A stretch of DNA of 32,114 nucleotides from Myxococcales bacterium (GTDB lineage: Bacteria > Myxococcota > Bradymonadia > UBA7976 > UBA1532). The stretch is from contig JACKDM010000056.1 in the NCBI GenBank assembly GCA_020633515.1, positions 1 through 32,114 on the forward strand. Direction: 5' to 3'. The notes under the pieces are model-generated. The model made no database searches. It saw only the letters and a program-made list of their open reading frames with translations, and had not been told where the DNA came from. Shown piece by piece: positions 8,706 to 18,300 of the stretch; the first letter of the stretch is position 1; every line of letters starts with the position of its first letter. A program made the translations under genes and the position numbers.

Positions 8706-8756
8706 CCACTGCACGCGGGCCGGGACGCCGGCGACCGCGACGCGGGAGGACGACGG

Positions 8757-11128
8757 ATGGCCGAGGACACTGGCGCGGGGCCGCTCGACGGGATCGGGAT
8801 CGCGACGACCGAGCGGCACGACCCGCTCGCGGCGCTGCGGGCCGCGGGTGAAGGATGGAGCGGGGCGGGCGCGGCGGCGCTCGGCGAGGCCATCGACGGC
8901 CTCGAAGGCCCGCTCGGGCGCAGCTACCTGCTCGACCAGCCCAACGTCGCCGGCATGGGCGTGGCAGCCTGGGGGCTCTCGCTCTCGGCGATCACGCCCC
9001 CGAGCCCCGAGCGCGCCGCCCGCCGCATGGTCGGCAAGGGTTTGCTCGGTGACTTCCTCGGCGCCGACGAAGACGAAGACGAGGCCGCCCGCCTCGACGA
9101 CCCCGGCGCGCTCGCCCGCGGCGCCGATCTCGTCGACGCCCTCCAGCGCCTGCAAGCCGCCGCCGTCGCCGCCGCCGAGGCCCCGCCGCCGGTGCGCGAA
9201 CAGATCGACACCCTGCGCCGCGACCTGCACCGCCGCCTCCGCGCCGAGGCCCGCCTCTCGCCCGCGCTGCGTCGCCGCCTCGACGCGCTCGACCCCGACG
9301 ACCCCGCGACGATCGAGGCGCTGCGCGCCGCCGCCGCGCCGCCCGAGGAGCGCGCCGCGCCCGCGGACGAGCCGGCCAGACACCCGATCCCGCGCCGCCC
9401 GTCCGCCGACGACCCTACACCGCCGCCGTCGACGCCGCCGTCGCCCGCGAGCCCGCGCCGAGACGCCGGCGATCGGCGCGCTGCGCGAGCGCATCGCCGC
9501 CACCGCCGAGCGCGCGCTCGCGGCGCCCGCCGACAGCGCGCGCGGCAAGCGCCTCGTCGAGCAGGCCCGCCGGCTCCTCGCCGAAGAGACCCGCCTCACC
9601 GACGGCCGCCTCGGCGCCGACGCCGGCCGCGATCGCGTCGACACCGCCGCGCTCCGCCGCGCGCTCGCCGCCCGCGAGGCGAGCGCCGCGCCCGAGGCCC
9701 CCGCCGAGCGGCGTCGCGCCGCGCGCCGATCTGCCGAGGTCCCGATCCTGTCGAGCCGCGGCGAGCGCGCCCGCGTCGTCGGCTACCTGCCGCGGCGAGG
9801 CGACCGCCGCGCTGCGCCGCGCCGGCGGGCACGTCAGGTCGCGGCCCCGGCCAGCGCCGCCGGGCTGGATCCCCGAGGCGATGCTCGTCGCCGCCGATCG
9901 CCCGCTCGCGTGGCCCGGCCCGCTCGGCGCCGGCGGGTCGCCGAGCCCGCCGCCCGCCGCGCCGCCGGCGGCATCAGCCCAGCTCGCCCGGCTCGCGATG
10001 CTCGTCTCCGGCCAGACCGGCACCCCGCTCTCGGCGCTGATCGACGCCGCGGGCGAGCGCCGGTGGTCACCGAGCCGGCGAAGCCAAGCCCGCGCGCCGC
10101 GCCCGCGGTGAGGCCGCCGCCGCGCCCGCGCCCGCCGCCGGGCGCGCGCGCCGATCACGATCGGCCGCGTCGACGTCAGCGGCCTCGACGGCCCCGACGC
10201 CGCCGAGGCGGCCGCGGTGCTCAACGCCGCGCTCGCCGCGCTGCCGGCCACCCTCGACGCGCGGCTGCGCGGCGACCCCGAGCGGCTGCGGCGGCTGCGC
10301 AGCGAAGGCACCCACCAGAGCGCGTTGACCGTGCCGCTGCGCGTCGAGCACGGCGGCGACCCCAAGGCGCGCGGCCGGGTGCTCGCCGACCAGATGGCCG
10401 ACGCGCTCGTGCGCGCCGGCGCCTCGCGGATCGACACGCTGCGGCTCGGGGTCGACATCCCCGCGGCGCCGTTGCCGACGCCGGCCGAGCTCTTCGATCG
10501 CATCGCCGGCGGTGACACCGAAGGCATCGCGACCGATCTGGCGGCCGAGCGCAAATCGCTCGATGGCACCGTGCATGGTCGCTTGAGTCAGTTCTTCGGG
10601 CATGACTTCAAGGATGCCATGGTCTTCGCCGGTCCCATGGCCGGCACCCTCGCGCGTGCCATCCGCGCCGAAGCCTTCACCCATGGCAAGATGGTCTTCT
10701 TCGACCCGCAGCACTACCTGCCGGGCAGCGCGCGCAGCGAGGCGTTGCTCGCGCACGAGCTGACCCACACCCGGCAGGGCGACGACCGCGACGTGCGGAT
10801 CAAGGAGGCGGAGGCGATCATCGCCGAGGCGCGTTACCTCGAGTGGCTGCAACCGGGCGGCGCGCCGCTCGCGATGGACGGCGGCCTCGATCCGACGATG
10901 CCCGAGGCCGCCATGGCGGCCGACGTCGCCGGTGGCTTCCTGCGGGCGCGGCAGAACCGCGATCGCGCGATGGATGGGGAGAGCGGGCCGCGGATCGATC
11001 GCGCGAAGCAGGAGGAGCGGGTCGCGCAGGTGCTCGAGATGGTGCGGATGAAGCTCGAGCAGGAGGACGACGCGCAGGCGCAGCGGCTCGGGCGGCTGGG
11101 CATGAAGCCGTTTGGTGGGATCACCTGA
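8757..11128 (+). pseudogene. DUF4157 (eCIS-core-like) protein gene, reading frame broken several times
   Basis: The start (ATG 8757, RBS GGGAGGA) and the end are clear, but no single frame spans the gene. Plausible protein reads in frame 8757 to about 9385, changes frame near 9385 and 9458, reads on as ALRERIAATAERALAAPADS to about 9795, shifts again to reach WIPEAMLVAADRPLAWPGPL, then crosses a Pro-rich linker in another frame (about 10062-10150). It finally enters the last frame (APITIGRVDVSGLDGP) to the TGA at 11126-11128. The C-terminal part carries a DUF4157 domain: FGHDFKDAMVFAGP, AFTHGKMVFFDP and the HExxH-type motif HELTH (codons 10754-10768). DUF4157 is common in proteins associated with extracellular contractile injection systems and in polymorphic toxins; no other such gene is present here. 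The breaks may be true decay or clustered sequencing indels. A shorter 303-residue product from GTG 10217 could still carry the domain. Confidence 0.7.
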
Positions 11129-11129
11129 G

Positions 11130-11876
11130 ATGTCATTGGACCGGGCGAAGAGTGAAGCGGCCAAGGCCGCTGCGTCGGCCTGGGCGGCACGGCGTCAGTC
11201 GGGCGTCGAGCGCTTCGAGGTGCCTCTCTATTCGGTGACGGAGGCCGCGCGCTATCTCGACGTTCGCAGCTCGACGATGCGGGATTGGGTGCGTGGCTAT
11301 CGGCGACGCTCGGTCGAGCGCCGGGACGTGAGCAAGGGTCCGATCGTCACCTCGTTGCCTCCGCGGGAAGGTCGCAGCTTGCCGTTCGCGGGACTCGCCG
11401 AGGCGCTTGTCGTCGCCGCGTTTCGGAAGCGTGGGCTGTCGCTCCAGCACATCCGGCAAGCGGTCGGCAAGCTCAAGGAACGCTTCGGTGAACATGCGCT
11501 GTCGAGTCGTGACATCTACACCGACGGCGCACGGATCCTCTATGACGAGAATGGCTCCGACGCCGAGATCATGAAGCTCGTCGACGTCGGGTCCGACCAG
11601 CGGGTGTTTCATCAGGTGATCCGAGACTACCTCGAACGCATCACATTCGATGAGATCGGCGCGAGCCGCATCATCCTGCCCGTCAGCGACGATCTGCTCG
11701 AAGTCGTGCCTCATATCAATGGTGGTCGACCGCGCTTCATCTCCACGGGAGCGCCCTTGCAGGACGTGCTCGGTCGGCTCGGAGGCGGTGAGTCGATCCG
11801 TTCGGTGGCCGATGATTTCGGCCTCCGACCGGCGGAGGTCGAGTCCGTCAGGGGGACTTTTGGAGCCGCCGCCTGA
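11130..11876 (+). CDS. VapB45-like antitoxin: helix-turn-helix plus DUF433
   Basis: Predicted antitoxin and autorepressor, 248 residues. A MerR-like DNA-binding segment lies near residues 35-57 (YSVTEAARYLDVRSSTMRDW), and another helical region follows to about 115. The C-terminal DUF433 domain (about 170-240) contains the usual pattern of a Gly-rich turn followed by LGGGESIRSVADDFGLRPAE. This two-domain layout, followed by a PIN-like gene, matches the VapB45/VapC45 type known from Mycobacterium tuberculosis. ATG 11130 starts two bases after the preceding TGA; the in-frame TTG and GTG just upstream lie inside the previous gene. It overlaps the toxin start by 17 bases. Its GC content and codon use are visibly lower than in neighbouring genes, which suggests acquisition. 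Confidence 0.8.
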   Translation: MSLDRAKSEAAKAAASAWAARRQSGVERFEVPLYSVTEAARYLDVRSSTMRDWVRGYRRRSVERRDVSKGPIVTSLPPREGRSLPFAGLAEALVVAAFRKRGLSLQHIRQAVGKLKERFGEHALSSRDIYTDGARILYDENGSDAEIMKLVDVGSDQRVFHQVIRDYLERITFDEIGASRIILPVSDDLLEVVPHINGGRPRFISTGAPLQDVLGRLGGGESIRSVADDFGLRPAEVESVRGTFGAAA

Positions 11877-12311
11877 GCGGCTCCCGCCGCTCCTCATCGA
11901 CCGGAGCCTGGGCAACGTCCTCCTGCCGATCGCGCTGCGCAGCGCGGGGATCGAGTGCCATACACTGGCCGATGGCTGGGGGAGGACGAGGCGCGTCACC
12001 TCGTGGATGGTGAATGGCTCAAGTATGCTGCGTTGATGGGCATGCCATGCCTGACCGCAGACAAGCTACGTGATTTCAGCGACGCCGAACGTCGGGCGCT
12101 CGAAGTGCGAGTCTTCGTCATCCCTCGTGGCAATCTGTCGGGTGCACAACAGTGTGAGCGCGTGGTCGGTCATCTGGATGGCATCGCCCGCGCCATCCGC
12201 GAGATCGAGCAGCCATGGATCGTCAACATCGAGAAGACACACTTGCGGCCGATCTGGCCGTCGGGGCTCGTGCTGCCGCGGCAGCGCAGTCGGCGCCGCG
12301 CCGCTCAGTAG
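11860..12311 (+). pseudogene. VapC45-like PIN-domain toxin, interrupted by a one-base frameshift
   Basis: Predicted ribonuclease toxin of the pair. The first part begins at TTG 11860, four bases after AGGGGG, and reads LLIDRSLGNVLLPIALRSAG then CHTLADGWG. The second part continues in another frame as GEDEARHLVDGEWL, LTADKLRDFSDAERRALEVR, NLSGAQ and a C-terminal helix. Inserting one G into the G5 tract at 11978-11982 joins them into a normal 150-residue PIN-like protein. It would retain the acidic residues of the fold: Asp in LLIDRS, the acidic GEDEAR-DGEW region and Asp in LTADK. As written, translation stops early after an aberrant tail. It may be a dead toxin, a slippage-controlled one, or a sequencing error. 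The 3' end overlaps the convergent giant gene by seven bases. Confidence 0.72.
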
Positions 12312-15300
12312 TGGGCGGTGACGCGGAAGAACGGGCCGCCGTAGTTTTCGCTGAGGTCGGCGAATTCGTCGTCGCTGAACGAGGTGAAGTTGTAGCCGGC
12401 GCCGAGGCGGATCCGCTTCTGGATGATGTAGTTCAGCTCGATGAGCCAGCCGTGTTCGGCGGTCGAGGAGAGGCTGTCGGTCAACACGCGGTACTCGGCG
12501 CCGGCGTCCCAGGTGGCGGCGAGGTGGTAGTTGAGGCGGTTGATCCAGAGCACGGTGTTGCTGACGACGGTGGGGAGGTTGGCGACCTGGACGGCGCTGC
12601 GTTTGAGGACGAGCTTTTCGACGAGCTGGAGGCGCCAGGGGAGCTCGATGATGGGGATGAGGGAGACGACGTCGCTCTCGGTGCGTTCGGGTGAGCCGAG
12701 GAGGAGGTCGTAGGGGCGCTGGTCGAAGCGTTTGGTGTACTTGGCGAGCGCGGCGAACCAGTCGTGGGCGATGGGGCGCCAGGCGAGGCCGGCGCTGGCT
12801 TCGAGGAGCTCGGCTTCGCTTGCGTCGAGCGCGAGGTCGTAGGTGAGCGCGTAGTTGAGGCGGGCGAGGAAGGTGAGGTCGGGGCCGAGCTTCAGGCTGA
12901 GGCCGTTGAGGGTGAGGAGCTGGAGGCGGTCGCGGGCGAAGGTCTCGTCGTTGTCTTCGTAGCGGAGCTCGTAGCGGCCGGTGATCTTGATGCGGTCGCT
13001 GTCGAGCCATTCGACGCCGAGGGAGAGCGCGTCGCGGCTGGATTCGCCGATGGCTTCGCCGGCGACGATCTGGCTGTGTTCGTAGGCGGCGTCGAGGGTG
13101 AGGCCGTCGGTGACGTGGAAGCGTTTGCCGACGCCGATGACGGCGCGGTTGCGTTCGCCGAGGGTGCCGGTCTCGAGCTGGTATTCGCCGTAGGCGCGGC
13201 CGCTGCGGTCGTGCATGAAGCGCTCTTCGCCGCCGATGACGGTGGTGGAGAGGGTGCGGCCGTCTTGTCGGGCGAAGCGTTCTTGCAGGTAGAGGGCGTG
13301 GCGGTCGTCGATGTCGGTGCGGATGCCGAGCTGGGTGGCGTTGGCGCCGGACCAGCGGAGGCTCTCGATGGCTTCGACGTGGAGGGTGTCGTCGATGCGG
13401 TAGCGGGCGCCGACGCTGGTGGTGAGGAGGTCGAGCTGGCTGTCGTGCAGGCGTTCGTCGCTGCGGAGGATGATCTCCTGTTCGACGAGGGCGGTCCAGC
13501 GGTCGGTGAGCTGGTATGCGATGCGGCCGGCGATGGCGTCGGTGAGGATGTCTTCGCCGCCTTCGATGACACCGAGGACGGGGGTGTCGAGGGCGCCGGG
13601 GTCGAAGGTGGTGTGTACGTATTCGGCGTCGAGGGTGAGCGCGCCCTGGCGGTAGCCATAGCCGGCGCGGGTGGTGTCGCGGCGCCAGGCGGCGAGGAGG
13701 CTTTGGCCCTGGGTGAGCGGGTCGTCGGCGATGACACCGTCGTGGCGGACGGTGATGGCATGGCCGCCGTCGATGACATAGCGGCTGGCGCCGCCGTACT
13801 TGGTGAGGCCTTGTTGTTCGATGATGCCGCCGCTGTAGAAGCCGGCGTCGACGCGCTGGTAGTAGGCTTCGGTGTACCAGTGGTCGCGGGTGCCGTCGCC
13901 GATGAGGTCGTCGAGTTCGACGCCGCCGCGGAGGAGGAGGGCGTCGCCGCGGGCGCGGAGGCCGTCGCGGGTGTGGAAGGGGGTGAAGCTGAGGCCGCCG
14001 TCGTCACTGCGGAGGCTGTCGGCGTCCTGGCTCTGGCTGCGGGCGTATTCGGCTTCGAGGCGGGTGCGGCGGCCGGCGCGGAGCTGGAGGTCGGCGCCCC
14101 AGAGCTGGTAGTCGGGCTGGGTGTCGGGGCGGCCTTCTTCGACGTAGCCGGCGCCGAGGCTGATGGCGTCGTTCCAGGTCTCGCGGGCGCGGAGGCCGAG
14201 CGCGGTGTCGCCGGTGGCGGTGGGGTCCTGGTGGTCGTATTCGACGGCGAGGTAGACGGGGTGGCCGTCGAGGATCTCGCCGCGGTCGGGTTGCAGGGTG
14301 GCGCCGAAGGGGTCGAGGGTGACGGAGGAGACGGGGGACTTCATGAGGACGCGGCCGTCGTCGTAGCGGATGGTGTAGTCGGCGTCGCGGGCGAGGGGGG
14401 TGCGGCGGCGTTCGGTGCCGGAGATGCGGTCGCGTTCGATGAGGTAGAGGCGCTCGGAGCCTTCGACGAGGGGGCGGTGGGGGAGGTAGTAGAGCGATCC
14501 GCCGGTGCCGCGGAGCTCGACGTAGGCGTGGCGCTGGTTGAGGTCGCCGTCGGCGGCGATGAGGTCGAGCTCGTGGCGGAGGGGGCCGGTGCGTTCGTCG
14601 AGCTCGAGGGCGGCGCCGTAGAGGGCGCGGTCGTAGCGGAAGAGCTCGATGCCGTCGAGGTCGGCGAGGAAGCTGCCGACGCGGGCGGTGTTGTCGTCGG
14701 CTTGGAGGAGCACGTAGAGCGGGCCGCGGGTGTTGACGGGTTTGTCGAGGTCGGCGGCGTCGCCGTAGACGGGGTAGAAGGCCTCGGGGTCGATGAGCTG
14801 GCGGAAGGTGGTTTCGAAGGCGGCGCGGCGAGCGGTGTCGAGGTGGACCTCGGCGCGGTAGTTCTCGAAGACGCCGCCGAGGATGTCGCGGCCGCTGGCG
14901 TAGCCGCGGAGCCAGGCGGCGGCGCGGCCGTGGAGGTAGAGGCGGTCGCCGTAGGTGACGCGGGTGTGGTCGGCGGTGCCGGCGAGCGCGGTGTCGAGCT
15001 GGCCGGTGACGGATTCGCCGAGCGCGAGGAGGAACCAGCCGCTGTCGGCGGGGCGGACGGGGCGGCGGATGAGGCCGCGGTTGCCTTGGGGGTCGAGGGT
15101 GCCGATCTCGAGGTCGGTGGCGCCGGGGGGGAGCTCGATGTGGCCGGCGAAGCGGCCGTCGGGGGTGACGGGGACCTCGGCGCCGGCGAGGAAGACGCGG
15201 TTGCCGGGGGCGGTGGTGCCGCGGATGGGGACGCTGCGGCCGGGGGGGGGGGCGCCCGGGGGGGGGCGCTCGACGGTGCGCTGGCGGGCGGGGACGTCGG

Positions 15301-18300
15301 CGTCGTCGGGGGTGGCGACGGGGGCGAGGACGGCGATGAGCTCGGCGCGGGCGAAGTCGGCGAGGGCGGCGCGGGCTTCGGGGGAGCTGCTGGCGGATGG
15401 GGGCGGTGGGGGCGGCGGGGGCGGGGGCGGCCGTGGTGGGGGCGGCGATGGCTTCGGCGGGGGGCGGGGCGAGGGGGAGCCGCCGCCGCCGGTGGGGGGT
15501 TCGGGGGTGCTGGGGGCGGCGTCGGGGGGCGGCGGTGTCGGGGGGCGGCGGCGAGCGGGTCGGCGGGCGCAGGGGCAGGGGGCGAGGGGAGGCGGGGGGA
15601 GCGGGGAGGGCGCCGTCGCGAGGGCGGCGGGGCGGCGGCGAGCGGGTCGGCAGGGGCGGCGAGCGCGCGGCGAGGTGGCGGCGAGCGGATCGGCGGGCGG
15701 CGCGGCGAAGAAGACGACGCGGGCGCCTTCGGGTGAGGTCAGCTCCAAGAGCAGCGGGGTGTCGCCCTCGACCATGTGGGTGGCGCGGACGCGGCCGCTG
15801 GCTTCGGTGGCGGCGGGGCGGCCGTCGACGCGGAGCGCCCAGCGGCCGGGTCCCGGAGGCGCGGGGCCGCCGATCACGCCGGGCGCGCTCTGGGCGACGG
15901 CGGCGCCCTGGCGCACGGTGAGGTGGTAGGCGTGCGGGCCGTCGAGGGGGGCGTCGGGCGTGAAGCTCAGCTCGGCGGGCGGCGGTCCCTGGCCGCTCTG
16001 GCCGTGCAGGGTCTCGCCGGCCGGCGTGCGCACGGTGAAACGCCAGCCGTCGACGGTGGCAGAAGCCTCGGTGGTGAAGACGAGCGCCTCGCCCGCGGCG
16101 GCGGTGGCGGGGCCGGTGACGCGGGGGGCGGCGAGCGGGGGGCGGACGGGGCGGCCGCCGACGGTGAGGCCGTCGGGGAGCGCGCCTTCGACCTCGATCG
16201 CGCGGGGGGCGGCGGCGGGGCGGGGCTGGCCTTGGCGCACGGTGACGGGGAACATGGCGCGGCGGCCGTCGGCGGCTTGCAGCAGCACCTCGACGACGCC
16301 CTCGGGGGGCACGTCGGCGACGAGCGCGAAGCGGCCGTCGGCGGCGGGGGTGAGCGCGCGGGCGTCGACGCGGATCTGGGGTTCGTAGGCGGGGGCGGGG
16401 ACCTCGGCGGCGTCGGCGGGCGGGGGCGGGCGGCGCACGATGTCGATCCGGCGGTTGCGGCCGCGGTTGCGGGCGCTGATGTTGGGCCAGATCGGGCGGC
16501 TGGCGCCGAGGCCTTCGGCGGTGAGGCGGCCGGCAGGGGCGCCGAGCGATTCGAGGAGCGCGACGACGGCTTCGGCGCGGCGGCGGGTGAGCGCGCGGGC
16601 GGTGAGGGGGCCGAGGCTGTTGTCGTGGTGGATCTCGACGACGAGGGGGTCGCTCGACTCGGCGGCGGCGGCGGTGATGGCGGGCACGAGCGGGGCGAGC
16701 GCGTCGCGGAGGGCCTTGTTGGGGCGCTGCTGGCGGTCGAAGTCGTCGGCGGGGAGGCGGGCGATGACGACGGGCGGCGCGGGGCGGGCGAGGCCGACGC
16801 CGAAGCTGCCGGCGGCGCTGCCGACGAGGCCGCCGTCGGGGCCGGAGAGCTCGACGCGGTAGCGGTAGGCGGTGCCGGCGCGGAGCAGGGGTTCGCCGTC
16901 GGGGCCGCGCTGGTCCCAGCCGATCTGCGCGGGCGGGGGGCCTTCGCCGCCGGCGACGAGCTGGTCTTCGCCGTCGAGGGGGCCGATGTAGAGGCCCCAG
17001 CGGGCCTTGGGGGCGGCGGGGTCGACGGCGACGCGGAACGCGAGCTCGGCGGCGGCGCCGAGCGCGCCGGGGGGGAGGTCGGGGCGGTCGGCCGGCTCGC
17101 CGTCGACGAGGAGCGCGACGGCGACGGCGGGCGCGGTGTAGACGGCCTCGTCGTACACGAGGCGGAGCGCGTCGACGTCGCCGGTGAAGACGGCGTAGCG
17201 GTCGCGGAGCGCGGCGACGGCGGCGAGCAGGCCCTGGTCGGAGAGCTGGAGGGTGGCGCCGCTGACGGTCTCGGCGGGGCAGGTGACGCCGAAGTCGACC
17301 TTGGCGGGCAGGCCGCGGGTGAAGTGGATGACGCGGACCTCATCGGTGGTGAGCGTGGCGCCGGGGAGCAGGGTGGCGGTGTCGAGCTTGACCGCGTGGG
17401 TGCCGGGCTCGATGTCCTTGAAGTGGTACTGGCCGGCCGAGTCGGTGGTGACCCGCCAGCCGGTGTCGAGGTAGAGCCGGGCGCCGGCGAGGCCGGGTTC
17501 GCCGGGCTGCTGGCGGCCGTCGCCGTCGGTGTCGCACCAGACGCGGCCGAGGAGGAGGCCGAGGTCGAGGTCGGGGTCGGCGACGATGCGCACCGGGGCT
17601 TCGGCGACGGCGCTGATCGGGATGTTGCCGTCGGCGAGCAGCACGGCGCGGTTGGTGAGCACGGTGAGCGGCTCGGCGTCGGCGCCGACGATGGCGTGGT
17701 AGCGGAGCCGGAGGACCTCGCCGGCGCGGAGGTCGAAGGGGCGCTGCACGAGCTGGCCGCCGCGCTCGACGAAGCGGCCGAAGCGGAGGATGCGGCGGCC
17801 GAGCGGGTCGTCGGCGGCGATGGGGGTCTCGACGCCGCCGCGGACGCGGACGAGGGTGGCGGTGCGGGCGACGTACTTGAGGCCGCGGGGCAGCACGTCC
17901 TGGACGAAGACGCCGCCGGTGTCGGTGCGCGGGTCGAAGACGAGGTCCTGGCCGCTGCGGTTGGTGATGTCGATCTCGTAGCTGACGATCTCGCCGACGC
18001 GGGCCTCGGGGCGGCGGCTGCGCTTGTGCAGGTCGACGAGCGCGGTGAGCGGGTCGATGGGGATGTGGTTGTTCTGGAAGAAGTCTTCGGGGCCGTCGAG
18101 GTCGAAGGCGAGGAAGTAGCTGCGGTCGGCGTCGGGCTCGACCGAGGGCAGGTCGTCGGGCACGACGCGGCCCTCGGGGTCGTCGGTGAAGGCGGTGCCG
18201 GGCACGGGCGGGACGAGCACCGAGGGGCTCTGGTAGCTCTGGCCGGGGGGCACGACCTCGACGAGGTAGCGGCCGGGGCGGCGGACGGCGAAGCGGTAGA

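Noticed and set aside
10217..11128. C-terminal DUF4157 segment as an independent gene starting at GTG 10217
   Set aside because: No ribosome-binding site is visible and protein-like sequence in the same frame extends upstream of the GTG (APITIGRVDVSG), so it reads better as the end of one broken gene.
11970..11990. Programmed ribosomal frameshift in the toxin
   Set aside because: There is no classic slippery heptamer or downstream pseudoknot that I can see; a G-tract indel explains the break more simply, although slippage is kept as an alternative.
12764..15736. Plus-strand open frame of 990 codons opposite the barrel part
   Set aside because: It is a shadow of the barrel coding sequence: nearly all Gly, Ala, Val, Glu and Asp, with no recognisable motif or ribosome-binding site.
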